From Leifsonia sp. fls2-241-R2A-40a (lineage in GTDB: Bacteria > Actinomycetota > Actinomycetes > Actinomycetales > Microbacteriaceae), in contig NZ_JARVRS010000001.1 of the NCBI RefSeq assembly GCF_030209575.1, positions 434,001-498,000 of the forward strand: 64,000 bases of DNA, read 5' to 3'. A program made the translations under genes and the position numbers. Numbering within the stretch: position 1 is the stretch's first letter; each line of letters starts with the position of its first letter. Below the pieces are notes generated by a model. That model ran no database searches, was not told the origin of the DNA, and worked only from the letters and a program-made list of their open reading frames with translations. Shown piece after piece: positions 12,175 through 22,393 of this stretch.

Positions 12175-13449
12175 GTGAGCGACGAACAGAACTGGCAGGC
12201 GCCCGGCGCATCGGGGCAGACGCCCGCGCCGGAAGGCCAGCCGCAGCAGCCGCAAGCGCCGCAGCAGCCGCAGCAGCCGCAGTACGGGCAGTACGCGCCG
12301 CAGCCCGGATGGCAGCAGCAGCCCGGGTGGCAGCAGCAGCCGTACGGGCAGCAGCCGTACCCTGCCGGCGCCCAGCCCGCCTGGACGCCTCCGCCGAAGC
12401 CCGGCCTCATCCCGCTCCGTCCTCTCACGCTCGGACCGCTGCTCGCGGGACCCTTCCAGGCGCTCCGGCGCAACCCCCGCATCACGGTGGGTGCTGCGCT
12501 GCTGCTCCAGGGCATCCCGTCGATCGTCGTCTCCGTCCTGATCGCCGGCGGTGTCGCGCTCCTGGTCGGACGCGTGGTCTCCGGTGAGCTGGAGGATCAG
12601 CCGACGCTCCGTGCCGGGCTCGTCGGCGGCACCATCGTGCTCGCCGTCCTCTCGCTCGTCATCACGACGGTCTTCAGTGCCCTGCTGCAGGGCGTCATCG
12701 TCGCCGACGTCGCGCGCGAGTCCCTCGGTGAGAAGCTCACTTTCCGGGCGCTGTGGCAGTCGATCCGCGGCCGGATCGGCGCGCTCATCGGCTGGACCAT
12801 GCTCCTCGCCCTCGCCTGGATCGTCGCGTTCGCCCTCGTGATCGCCGTGATCGTCGCCCTCGCGATGATCGGCGGTCCCGCCGGGACGATCGGAGCGGTG
12901 CTCGTCGGCATCTTCGGCGGCCTCGCGCTGATCGTCCTCGCCTTCTGGGTGAACACGAAGCTCGCCATGGTCCCCAGCGTGATCGTGCTGGAGCGGCTGT
13001 CGCTCACCGCGGCCGTCGCCCGCTCCTGGCGGCTCACCACGGGCTTCTACTGGCGGACGCTCGGCATCATCCTGCTGGTCTGGGTCATCGTGTATGCGAT
13101 CACCCAGACCGTCGCCATCCCGTTCGGCATCATCGGCGGCCTCGTGGGCGGCGTCTTCGCACCGACGTCGGCGAGCACGTCCGACTCGCTGACGCAGGTC
13201 CTCGTCGCGCAGCTGAGCGTCAATGTGGTGTCCAGCATCGTGACCGGCATCGTCGGAGCGATCGGCAGCGTCATCCAGACGGCGGCCGTCTCCCTCCTCT
13301 ACCTCGATCTGCGGATGCGCAAGGAGGGGCTGGACCTCGAGCTGGTGCGCTTCGTGGAGGCGCGCCAGACCGGTCAGGAGCTCCCGGACCCGTACCTCCC
13401 GCCCGCAGCACAGCCCGCGGCGCCGACGGCCGGGTGGCCCGCCGGCTGA
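12175..13449 (+). CDS. Polytopic membrane protein with Q/P-rich N-terminus (GPDPase membrane-domain type)
   Basis: A 424-residue protein. GTG at 12175 (GGAAGGG 6 nt upstream) is preferred over upstream in-frame ATGs because the sequence before it lacks protein character. Residues about 10-70 are a repetitive Gln/Pro/Tyr/Trp tail with PGWQQQ repeats, probably disordered and cytoplasmic. A membrane domain with at least six hydrophobic segments (about 100-385) follows, of the type annotated as the membrane domain of glycerophosphoryl diester phosphodiesterase. No phosphodiesterase domain is present, so enzymatic activity is not claimed. It begins the plus-strand operon that continues with DUF4129, DUF4350, MoxR and DUF58 and is divergent from mtrA. 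Confidence 0.78.
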   Translation: MSDEQNWQAPGASGQTPAPEGQPQQPQAPQQPQQPQYGQYAPQPGWQQQPGWQQQPYGQQPYPAGAQPAWTPPPKPGLIPLRPLTLGPLLAGPFQALRRNPRITVGAALLLQGIPSIVVSVLIAGGVALLVGRVVSGELEDQPTLRAGLVGGTIVLAVLSLVITTVFSALLQGVIVADVARESLGEKLTFRALWQSIRGRIGALIGWTMLLALAWIVAFALVIAVIVALAMIGGPAGTIGAVLVGIFGGLALIVLAFWVNTKLAMVPSVIVLERLSLTAAVARSWRLTTGFYWRTLGIILLVWVIVYAITQTVAIPFGIIGGLVGGVFAPTSASTSDSLTQVLVAQLSVNVVSSIVTGIVGAIGSVIQTAAVSLLYLDLRMRKEGLDLELVRFVEARQTGQELPDPYLPPAAQPAAPTAGWPAG

Positions 13450-13454
13450 TCGTG

Positions 13455-14093
13455 ATGCATCTCGAGATCCCGGTGGACCCGAGTTCGCCGGAGGCACAGG
13501 AGTGGCTGCGCGACGAACTGGCGCGCCCGGAGTACCAGGCGGCCAAGCCGACCTGGTTCGACGTCGCCTCGAAAGCGGTGCAGGACTGGATCGCGTCGCT
13601 GTTCCAGGGTCCGGGCGGCAACGGCGGTCCGCTCCTCCCCCTGATCGTCCTGCTGATCCTCGCCGGCCTGATCGTGGCCGCCTTCTTCATCTTCGGTCGG
13701 CCCCGAAGAAACCGTCGCTCGGCCATCGACCGCCGGTCGCTGTTCGGGGTCGAGGACGGGCGCACCGCCTCCGACCTCCGCGCCGCGGCGGAGCGGGCCG
13801 CGCGTTCTGGCGACTGGGTCGTGGCCGTCGAGGAGCAGTTCCGCGCCATCGCGGCCGCGCTCGACGAGCGGACACTCGTTCACGTGACCCCGGGTACCAC
13901 CGCGACGGAGTTCGCGCAGCAGGCCGCCCGCATCGCGCCGGGAGAAGGAGAGGCGCTGCGACGGGCCGCGCGCGTCTTCGACGAGGTGCGGTACCTCGAC
14001 CGGCCCGGATCCGAGGGCTCGTACCAGCTCCTCGTGGGTCTCGATCAGCGACTTCAGGGCGTCCGCGTCCCGGCGCCGCAGGTGGTCGCGTGA
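13455..14093 (+). CDS. DUF4129 single-pass membrane protein
   Basis: A 212-residue protein. A short N-terminal segment precedes one membrane helix (about 56-76), a basic stop-transfer run and a cytoplasmic DUF4129 domain (about 105-205) with the SGDWVVAVEEQFRAI and TATEFAQ segments. DUF4129 is often fused to transglutaminase-like proteins in MoxR operons; here it stands alone. The start could be ATG 13455 or the adjacent in-frame GTG 13452; both lie a few bases after the previous stop. It overlaps the next gene by 4 nt (GTGA), indicating coupled translation. The role is unknown beyond this operon context. Confidence 0.85.
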   Translation: MHLEIPVDPSSPEAQEWLRDELARPEYQAAKPTWFDVASKAVQDWIASLFQGPGGNGGPLLPLIVLLILAGLIVAAFFIFGRPRRNRRSAIDRRSLFGVEDGRTASDLRAAAERAARSGDWVVAVEEQFRAIAAALDERTLVHVTPGTTATEFAQQAARIAPGEGEALRRAARVFDEVRYLDRPGSEGSYQLLVGLDQRLQGVRVPAPQVVA

Positions 14094-15400
14094 CCGCGCC
14101 CCCGCCCGCCCCCGCGCCGGCGCAGGCACCCGTCCGAAAGGCGGACGCACCTGCGGACGGCTCCTCCGGCCGAGGCACGGACACCAACGCCGCCGCCCTC
14201 TCCCCCACGGTGCGACAGACCGCTCGTCGCGCCGTTCCGTGGATCGTGCTCGCCGCGATCGCGGTGCTCATCGCCCTCGGCGGCATCCTGCTGACCGGGG
14301 GTCGCGTCGGGGCCGGAACCCCCCTCGACGCCGCCAACGCGGCGCCCGCGGGAGCGAAGGCCGTCGCCCAGGTGCTGCGCGAGCGGGGCGTCGACGTGCA
14401 GTCCGTGACGACCTTGGCCGCTGCGCAAGCGGCCGCCGCTGACGATTCGACGGTGCTCATCTTCGATCCCGACGGGAACCTCCCGGCCGACGGGTACCGT
14501 CGGCTCGCCGGAGACGGCCGCACCCTCGTCCTCGTCGAGCCCGGTTTCCGCGCGCTGCAGACGGTGGCACCCGACGTCAGCGCGGCCGGGGCGCCGCGAG
14601 GCACCGTTACCGCGGGGTGCACCGTGCCGGCGGCGGAGCGGGCCGAACGCATCGACCCCCGCACGACTCCCGGAACGGAAGGGATCGTGCTGCCCGGTAC
14701 CTTCCGGGTGTCGGGCGACGCTCTCGCCTGCTTCAGCGACCGGGACGACCACGCGTCGCTGGTGCGCACCACCTTCGACGACTCGACCGCGTACCTCCTT
14801 GGCTCAGGGTCCGTGCTCACCAACGACGGCGTCGACCGGCTGGGAAACGCCGCGCTCGCGCTGAACCTGCTCGGCGCTCACCGCACGCTCGTCTGGTACC
14901 TGCCGTCGGTCGGCGACCGGCCGGTCACCGGACCTCCGGACATCGGTGCGCTGACGCCGGGCTGGGTCACGCCGGTGATGCTCCTCCTCCTCGTGGTCTT
15001 CGTGGCGGCCGCGATCTGGCGCGGCCGTCGCTTCGGCCCGCTCGTCGTCGAGAACCTGCCGGTGGTGGTGCGCGCCGGCGAGACCCGCGAGGGCCGGGCC
15101 CGCCTCTACCAGCGCTCCTCGGCACGGCTGCGCGCGGCGGATGCGCTCCGCGTCGGGACGATCGGCCGGCTCTCCGCACTCGTCGGGCTGCCGACGACCG
15201 CGACCACGAGCGAGGTGGCCGACACCGTCGCCGGGCTGCTCCGCCGCGACCGGGCCGCGCTCCGCGACATCCTGCTCGATCGCGTGCCGCAGACCGACCG
15301 CGACCTCATCGCGCTCTCCGACGATCTCGCGGAGCTCGAACGAGCCACCGCCGCAGCCGTCACGCCCACCGCGGGCCCGACCGGAAGAATGGATGCATGA
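14090..15400 (+). CDS. DUF4350 membrane protein
   Basis: A 436-residue protein starting at GTG 14090, which overlaps the stop of the DUF4129 gene. After a Pro/Ala-rich N-terminus there is a membrane helix at about 48-68. An extracytoplasmic DUF4350 domain (about 75-285, a GATase-like fold with a VLIFDPDG strand) follows, then a second helix at about 293-312 and a cytoplasmic helical tail ending in Asp/Leu-rich repeats. DUF4350 proteins accompany MoxR and DUF58 across actinobacteria. Its stop overlaps the MoxR start (ATGA at 15397-15400). No enzymatic activity is assigned. Confidence 0.85.
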   Translation: MTAPPPAPAPAQAPVRKADAPADGSSGRGTDTNAAALSPTVRQTARRAVPWIVLAAIAVLIALGGILLTGGRVGAGTPLDAANAAPAGAKAVAQVLRERGVDVQSVTTLAAAQAAAADDSTVLIFDPDGNLPADGYRRLAGDGRTLVLVEPGFRALQTVAPDVSAAGAPRGTVTAGCTVPAAERAERIDPRTTPGTEGIVLPGTFRVSGDALACFSDRDDHASLVRTTFDDSTAYLLGSGSVLTNDGVDRLGNAALALNLLGAHRTLVWYLPSVGDRPVTGPPDIGALTPGWVTPVMLLLLVVFVAAAIWRGRRFGPLVVENLPVVVRAGETREGRARLYQRSSARLRAADALRVGTIGRLSALVGLPTTATTSEVADTVAGLLRRDRAALRDILLDRVPQTDRDLIALSDDLAELERATAAAVTPTAGPTGRMDA

Positions 15401-16404
15401 CAGACGTCACGACAGGAACCGGGTTCCCCGCTTCCACCCCCGCCGCCGGCGACGCCGCACGCCTGCGCTCTGCTTTGGCGGCGGTGCGCGCCGAGGTGGG
15501 CAAGGCCGTGGTCGGCCAGGACGGCGCGGTCACCGGTCTGATGATCGCCCTGCTCGCGCGCGGGCACGTCCTGCTGGAGGGTGTGCCCGGTGTGGCCAAG
15601 ACCCTGCTCGTCCGGTCGCTGAGCCAGGCGCTCAGCCTCGACACCAAGCGCGTGCAGTTCACGCCGGACCTCATGCCCGGCGACGTGACCGGATCTCTGG
15701 TGTACGACGCCCAGACCGGTGGGTTCGTGTTCCGCGAAGGACCGGTGTTCACCAACATCCTGCTCGCGGACGAGATCAACCGGACGCCCCCGAAGACGCA
15801 GTCCGCGCTGCTGGAGGCCATGGAAGAGCGCCAGGTGAGCGTCGACGGCGTGAGCCGACGGCTCCCCGACCCGTTCATCGTGGCGGCGACCCAGAACCCG
15901 ATCGAGTACGAGGGCACGTACGCCCTGCCCGAGGCGCAGCTCGACCGCTTCCTGCTGAAGCTCACGCTCGAGGTCCCGGAGCGCGAGCTCGAGGTGGAAG
16001 TGCTGCGGCGTCACGCGGCGGGGTTCAACCCGCGCGACCTCGCCGGCGCGGGCGTCTCCCCCGTCCTCGGCGCGGCCGAACTGCACGCCGCGCGCGAGTC
16101 GGCTGCTGCCGTCGGCGCGAATCCGGATGTGCTGGCGTACATCGTCGACCTCGCACGCGCGACCCGGAACAGTCCCTCGGTCCGGCTGGGCGTGAGCCCG
16201 CGAGGAACCACGGCTCTCCTCGCCGCGGCGAAGGCGTGGGCGTGGCTCTCCGGCTACGAGTCGATCACCCCGGACCACGTGCAGGCGATGCTCGTGCCGG
16301 TCTGGCGCCACCGGATCCAGCTGCGGCCCGAGGCCGAACTGGAAGGTGTCGGCGCCGACGCGATCCTGCGCTCGATCCTCCAGCAGGTCCAGGTCCCGAT
16401 CTAG
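15397..16404 (+). CDS. MoxR-family AAA+ ATPase
   Basis: A 335-residue ATPase. Walker A is GVPGVAKT at 62-69 and Walker B is LLADEINR around 122-129. Sensor 1 (ATQNP) and the MoxR-type lid domain follow in the C-terminal third. MoxR ATPases act as chaperones that mature or remodel partner proteins, usually together with DUF58 or VWA-domain proteins encoded next door. The start overlaps the DUF4350 stop by 4 nt and the next gene starts 9 nt after this one ends, so the operon is tight. Confidence 0.95.
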   Translation: MTDVTTGTGFPASTPAAGDAARLRSALAAVRAEVGKAVVGQDGAVTGLMIALLARGHVLLEGVPGVAKTLLVRSLSQALSLDTKRVQFTPDLMPGDVTGSLVYDAQTGGFVFREGPVFTNILLADEINRTPPKTQSALLEAMEERQVSVDGVSRRLPDPFIVAATQNPIEYEGTYALPEAQLDRFLLKLTLEVPERELEVEVLRRHAAGFNPRDLAGAGVSPVLGAAELHAARESAAAVGANPDVLAYIVDLARATRNSPSVRLGVSPRGTTALLAAAKAWAWLSGYESITPDHVQAMLVPVWRHRIQLRPEAELEGVGADAILRSILQQVQVPI

Positions 16405-16413
16405 GCCGCCGAC

Positions 16414-17745
16414 GTGACCCTCTCCGGACGTTTCGTCGCCCTGCTCGCTCTAGGCGTGGTGCCCGTCGTACTGCTCGGCGGGCGCGAGGCTCTCGCCTAC
16501 GCGACGCTGGGCGGATGGGTGCTGCTGTGCGTGCTCCTGGGGCTGCTCGACCTGCTGATCGCGGGCTCTCCGCGGTCCGTCGCGGTCGAGCGGTCGCTCC
16601 CGCTGCGCGTTCGGCTCGGCGCGGAGGCGGCCTCGGAGCTGTACGTGACGAACACCGGCCGCCGCACGATCCGCGGAACCGTACGAGACGCGTGGGAGCC
16701 GTCCGCGGCGGCGGAGCCGACCCGCACGCGGGTCACCCTTCCTGCGGGCGAGCGCCGGCGGATCGTGACGTCCCTCCGGCCCTGGCGGCGCGGCGAGCGG
16801 CGCGTCGCCACGGTCACCGTCCGGTCGTGGGGTCCGCTGCACCTGTGGGCGCGCCAGGCGACGCTGGAGGCGCCCGGGCGCATCCGCGTGCTCCCTCCGT
16901 TCACCGCCCGGAAGCACCTGCCCTCCCGGCTGGCGCGCCTCCGCGAGCTGGAGGGCAGCACCAGCGTGCTGCTGCGCGGCCAGGGGTCGGAGTTCGACTC
17001 CCTGCGGGAGTACGTGCGCGGAGACGACGTGCGCTCCATCGACTGGCGTGCGACGGCACGGCGGCACGACCCCGCTAGCGGACAGGGCGCTCGCGTCATG
17101 GTGCGCACCTGGCGGCCGGAGCGCGACCGGCGCGTCATCATCGTGATCGACTCCGCTCGCACCTCCGCGGCCCGCGTGGCCGACGAGCCGCGCATCGACA
17201 CCGCATTCGAGGCCTCGCTGCTGCTCGCCGCGCTCGCCACACGCGCGGGCGACCGGGTCGACCTGGTCGCCTATGACCGCGTCGTGCGCGGCCGGGTGCA
17301 GGGAGCGAGCGGCCCGGAGCTGCTCTCCCGGATGGTGGATGCGATGGCCGGCATCGAACCCGCGCTCATCGAGATGGACTGGTCGGCCGTCCCCGCCCAG
17401 GTCGCGTCGCTCACCTCGCAGCGCTCGCTCGTGGTCCTGCTCACGTCGATCGAGTCGCCGGGCGGCTCCCGCGGGCTGCTGTCGGTGCTCCCGCAGCTCA
17501 CGGCGAAGCACCTGGTGGTGGTCGCGAGCGTGACCGACCCCGACACGCTGGAGGCCACCGGGCAGCGGCGCGACCGGGACGAGGTCTACCGCGCTGCGGC
17601 CGCCGAGCGATCGCTCCTCGACCTCAGCCGCGTGGCGGCGGCCGTCCGCCGGCTCGGCGGAGACGTGGTCACCGGATCCCCTGCCGACCTCCCTCCCGCA
17701 CTCGCCGACCGCTACCTGGCCCTCAAGGCGGCCGGACGGCTCTGA
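16414..17745 (+). CDS. DUF58 protein
   Basis: A 443-residue protein with a GTG start. Two hydrophobic helices near the N-terminus (about 5-50) anchor it. The DUF58 signature FDSLREYVRGDDVRSIDWR lies at about 191-210. A von Willebrand-like fold (about 240-400) follows, with a DSARTSAARVADEPRIDTAFEA region in place of a classical MIDAS. DUF58 proteins pair with MoxR ATPases, and the pair is thought to act on envelope complexes. Last gene of the 12.2-17.7 kb operon. It converges with the SpoIIM gene, 12 nt away. Confidence 0.9.
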   Translation: MTLSGRFVALLALGVVPVVLLGGREALAYATLGGWVLLCVLLGLLDLLIAGSPRSVAVERSLPLRVRLGAEAASELYVTNTGRRTIRGTVRDAWEPSAAAEPTRTRVTLPAGERRRIVTSLRPWRRGERRVATVTVRSWGPLHLWARQATLEAPGRIRVLPPFTARKHLPSRLARLRELEGSTSVLLRGQGSEFDSLREYVRGDDVRSIDWRATARRHDPASGQGARVMVRTWRPERDRRVIIVIDSARTSAARVADEPRIDTAFEASLLLAALATRAGDRVDLVAYDRVVRGRVQGASGPELLSRMVDAMAGIEPALIEMDWSAVPAQVASLTSQRSLVVLLTSIESPGGSRGLLSVLPQLTAKHLVVVASVTDPDTLEATGQRRDRDEVYRAAAAERSLLDLSRVAAAVRRLGGDVVTGSPADLPPALADRYLALKAAGRL

Positions 17746-17757
17746 GCCCGGCGGCGG

Positions 17758-18753
17758 TCAGCCCACGACGATGCGTCGCGCTCCGGCTTCGAACTCGGTG
17801 AGGTCGCCCGTCTCGCCCGCCCGCACGGCGCGGCGGCCCAGCACCAGCATGTACGTCAGGTAGGCGGCGAGCGCCAGCGCACCGATCGCGATCTTCGCCC
17901 AGACCGGCAGGCCGGACGGCGTAACGAATCCTTCGATCAGGCCGGAGACGAACAGCGAGATCGCGCAGCCGACGGCGACGGTGAACAGCGCACGGCCGTC
18001 CTCGGCGAGCGCCTGCCCGCGCGTCCGGGCGCCAGGAGCGATCCATGCCCAGAAGATGCGGAGTCCGGCGGCGGCCGCGACGAACACGCTGGTCAGCTCC
18101 AGCAGGCCGTGCGGCACGATGTACGAGAACAGGATGTCCCCGCGCCCGTAGGCGAACATCACGCCGGCGGCCGTGCCGACACCGACGGCGTTCTGGATGA
18201 GCACGTACGGCACGTAGAGGCCGGTGATGCCGAACGCGATGCACTGCGCAGCAATCCACGCGTTGTTGGTCCAGACCTGGCCGGCGAAGGACGCAGCCGG
18301 GTTGTTGGAGTAGTAGTCGATGAAGTCGTGCTCGACGTAGTGGCGCAGGTTCGCGTCGTCCCCGAGGTTCCGGAGCACGTCCGGGTTGCCGGTGATCCAG
18401 ACGGCGTAAAGGGTCGCGATGATGATCGTGGCGACGGCGACGCCGAGCACGATCCAGCGCAGCCGGTACAGCGCCGCGGGCAGCTGCAGGACGAAGAACC
18501 GCGGCAGCTGCGCGAGCAGATTGCTGCCTGCGCCGGTGAAGCGCAGTCGCGCCGACGACAGGGCGAGCGAGAGCCGATCGCCGACCGCGGTCGCCCCCGC
18601 GCTCGTCTGGATGGCGGACAGATCGGCGGCACCGGACTGGTACAGATCGATCAGGCGGTCCGCCTCCGGGCCGTCCAGGCGCCGCTTCGCGGCCAGCCGG
18701 GAGAGTTCGTCCCAGTCGGCGCTGCGGGCGGCGGTGAAGGCGTCGAGGTCCAT
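17758..18753 (-). CDS. Stage II sporulation protein M (SpoIIM) family membrane protein
   Basis: A 331-residue polytopic protein. A soluble helical N-terminus (about 1-95) is followed by five or more hydrophobic segments from about 97 to 310, with the conserved Asn/Gly-rich loop (YYSNNPAASFAGQVWTNNAW). SpoIIM in Bacillus works with peptidoglycan-degrading proteins in engulfment; actinobacterial homologues sit beside MoxR/DUF58 and RDD genes and have no proven role. The start ATG 18753 lies 8 nt after a TATCAT -10 on the minus strand, so the message may be leaderless. Confidence 0.88.
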   Translation of the reverse strand: MDLDAFTAARSADWDELSRLAAKRRLDGPEADRLIDLYQSGAADLSAIQTSAGATAVGDRLSLALSSARLRFTGAGSNLLAQLPRFFVLQLPAALYRLRWIVLGVAVATIIIATLYAVWITGNPDVLRNLGDDANLRHYVEHDFIDYYSNNPAASFAGQVWTNNAWIAAQCIAFGITGLYVPYVLIQNAVGVGTAAGVMFAYGRGDILFSYIVPHGLLELTSVFVAAAAGLRIFWAWIAPGARTRGQALAEDGRALFTVAVGCAISLFVSGLIEGFVTPSGLPVWAKIAIGALALAAYLTYMLVLGRRAVRAGETGDLTEFEAGARRIVVG

Positions 18754-18761
18754 CTGCTTAG

Positions 18762-18767
18762 ATGATA
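18762..18767 (-). promoter_or_regulatory. -10 element of the SpoIIM gene, overlapping the RDD start
   Basis: TATCAT on the minus strand ends 8 nt before ATG 18753. On the plus strand the same six bases contain the first possible ATG of the divergent RDD gene. Confidence 0.4.
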
Positions 18768-19592
18768 TCTATGATGCAGGCCGGGGCCGAGCAGGGCTCC
18801 TACACCGGCGAGGCCGTCGCACTCGATGTGAAGCCCGCGAGCTACATCCTCCGTGCCGCCGGGACCATCATCGACTGGCTCACGTACATGCTGGTGATGC
18901 TCGGGTGCTTCCTGCTGCTGGCGGCGACCGGCGCGGGGATCGACGAAGCCCTGGTCCGCGTCCTGGTGGTGCTCATCCTGGTGTTCGGGATGGTCGTGCT
19001 GCCCACGACGATCGAGCTGCTCTCCCACGGCCGTTCTCTGGGCAAGCTCGCCGTCGGGGCCCGCATCGTGCGCGACGACGGCGGGGCGATCGGCTTCCGA
19101 CACTCCTTCATCCGCGCTCTCGTGGGCGTGCTCGAGATCTTCATGACCATCGGCGCCATCGCCGCGCTGACCGGGCTGCTCAACGCCCGCTCGAAGCGAC
19201 TCGGCGACCTTCTCGCCGGCACCTACAGCCAGCTGGTCCGGGTACCGCGACCGCAGCCGCTGACCCTGTACCTGGCACCGCACCTGACCGCCTGGGCGCA
19301 GACGGCCGACGTCGCCCGGCTCCCCGACCGCCTGTCGCGGCGGATCGCACAGTTCGTGCGCCAGGCGCCGCAGTTGACGCCGGCCGCGCGGGCCGGTCTC
19401 AGCACCGAGCTGGCCCGGGAGGCGTCGCCCTACGTCTCACCGCTCCCGCCCGTGGACGCCGAGACGTTCCTGGTCGCTGTCGCCGTGCTGCGGCGCGAGC
19501 GGGATGCCCGCGGGCTCGCCCTCGAGCAGCAGCGACTGGACCGGCTGGATCCCGTGCTCGGCGCGCTGCCCCACGGCTTCCCCGAGCGCTGA
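18762..19592 (+). CDS. RDD-family membrane protein
   Basis: A 276-residue protein. The RDD domain (about 22-160) has Arg and Asp residues in the first helix pair (residues 28-55: AAGTIIDWLTYML) and further hydrophobic segments near 63-80 and 115-135. A long soluble helical C-terminus (about 165-276), rich in Arg and Leu, follows. RDD proteins are small membrane proteins of uncertain, possibly transport, function. Three in-frame ATGs (18762, 18771, 18774) are possible starts; none has a clear Shine-Dalgarno. The gene is divergent from SpoIIM with only 8 bp between the outermost start codons. Confidence 0.85.
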   Translation: MISMMQAGAEQGSYTGEAVALDVKPASYILRAAGTIIDWLTYMLVMLGCFLLLAATGAGIDEALVRVLVVLILVFGMVVLPTTIELLSHGRSLGKLAVGARIVRDDGGAIGFRHSFIRALVGVLEIFMTIGAIAALTGLLNARSKRLGDLLAGTYSQLVRVPRPQPLTLYLAPHLTAWAQTADVARLPDRLSRRIAQFVRQAPQLTPAARAGLSTELAREASPYVSPLPPVDAETFLVAVAVLRRERDARGLALEQQRLDRLDPVLGALPHGFPER

Positions 19593-19655
19593 CCCGCACC
19601 CTCGCCCGCACCGCCCGCCCTGCACTCCTGCCACCTGCCCCGTATCGGAGACCCC

Positions 19656-20327
19656 GTGCCCCCTCGCCGAATCGTCGACCTCAGCCACCGCATCCGCGCG
19701 GGCCTGATCACCTACCCGGGGCTGCCCGCACCGACGATCGAACCCCACCTCACCCGCAAGGCGTCACGCGCCGTCTACGCGCCGGGCACGGAGTTCGCGA
19801 TGGACGTCATCACGATGATCGGGAACACCGGCACGTACCTCGATAGCCCCTTCCACCGCTACGCGGACGGGAGCGACCTGGCCGGCCTGGACCTCGACAC
19901 CCTGCTGGGGCTGCCGGCGGAGGTCGTCCACCTCAGCGGAGAAGCCGGACGCGGCATCGCCGCGTCAGCGCTCCGCGAGTTCGCGCCCGGCTCGGCCGTC
20001 CTGCTCCACACGGGGTGGGACGCGCACTTCGGCACGGCCGCCTACGCCTCCAGAGCACCGTTCCTGACGGAGGACGGCGCGCGGGCCCTCGTGGACGCGG
20101 GCGTCGCGCTGGTCGGCATCGACTCGCTGAACATCGACGACACCGAGTCCGGCGGGAGCCGCCCGGCGCACAGCATCCTGCTCGCCGCAGGGATCCACGT
20201 CGTCGAGCACCTGACCCGCCTCGGCGAGCTGCCGGAACACGGTGCGCTCTTCACCGCGGCACCTCCCGCGATCGAGGGCTTGGGGACCTTCCCCGTCCGC
20301 GCGTTCGCCGAGATACCGGCGAGCTGA
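19656..20327 (+). CDS. Cyclase-family (kynurenine-formamidase-like) hydrolase with altered metal motif
   Basis: A 223-residue protein of the metal-dependent hydrolase fold (Pfam cyclase) starting MPPRRIVDLSHRI. The GTG start has GGAG just upstream. The family motif HXGTHXDXPXH appears as NTGTYLDSPFH, so the first two histidine metal ligands are replaced by Asn and Tyr while Asp and the last His remain. The later GIDSLNIDDTESG and AHSILL segments are typical. Family members hydrolyse arylformamides or cyclic substrates. The altered motif suggests different metal use or a different substrate. It stands alone between RDD and a convergent acetyltransferase. Confidence 0.8.
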   Translation: MPPRRIVDLSHRIRAGLITYPGLPAPTIEPHLTRKASRAVYAPGTEFAMDVITMIGNTGTYLDSPFHRYADGSDLAGLDLDTLLGLPAEVVHLSGEAGRGIAASALREFAPGSAVLLHTGWDAHFGTAAYASRAPFLTEDGARALVDAGVALVGIDSLNIDDTESGGSRPAHSILLAAGIHVVEHLTRLGELPEHGALFTAAPPAIEGLGTFPVRAFAEIPAS

Positions 20328-20339
20328 CCGCGCGCCGCC

Positions 20340-20890
20340 TCAGTCGTGCAGGATGCGCTGGAACAGGACGTGGTCCTGCCAGCGGCCGGCGATCTGCAGG
20401 TAGTTCGGTGCGACGCCGATCCGTTCGAACCCGGCCCGGGTGAGGACGGACTGCGACGCGTGATTGGCCAGCATCGTCGCGGCCTGGAGGCGGTGCAGAC
20501 CGTAGTCGTCGCGTGCCGCCTCGAGCACGGCCGTGAGCGCCGTGGACGCCAGGCCGCGCCCGACGTGGTCGCGATCGAGCCAGTAGCCCACCGACGCCGA
20601 CTGGAACGCCCCGCGGACGAGCTGACTGAGCGTCACGCCGCCGGCGATCTGGTCGCCGTCGGCGAGGACCAGCGGGAGCGCAGCATCCATCTCGCGCAGG
20701 GCGAGCAGCTCCCGCGTCTGGGAGAGCTGCCCCTCTTCCGTGAAGAAGTCCTCGGTGCGGGTCGGGTCCCACGGCGCGAGGTGACCGCGGTTGCGCTGGT
20801 AGGCGTGGGCGAGCGGCCCGGCGTCCTGCACCCTCCGGACCCGGAGGATCAGGCCGCCGGGGAGCTCCCGGTCGGCGAAGTCGAGAACCA

Positions 20891-20891
<1 letters not shown>
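20340..20891 (-). CDS. GNAT acetyltransferase, RimJ/RimL type
   Basis: A 183-residue GCN5-related N-acetyltransferase. The acetyl-CoA-binding region is seen in YWLDRDHVGRGLASTAL (around 104-120), followed by ATMLANHASQSVLTRAGFERIG, the usual motif of RimJ/RimL enzymes that acetylate ribosomal proteins or small amines. The ATG overlaps the ahcY stop by 1 nt (TGATG), so it is translated by coupling from the operon DUF3499-manB-ahcY. The substrate is unknown. Confidence 0.87.
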
Positions 20892-22375
<1,484 letters not shown>

Positions 22376-22393
22376 GGGCTCTATTCTGGCACC

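Noticed and set aside
22376-22393. Possible SAH riboswitch before ahcY
   Set aside because: Only 18 nt separate manB from ahcY, too short for such an aptamer, and no conserved elements are seen.
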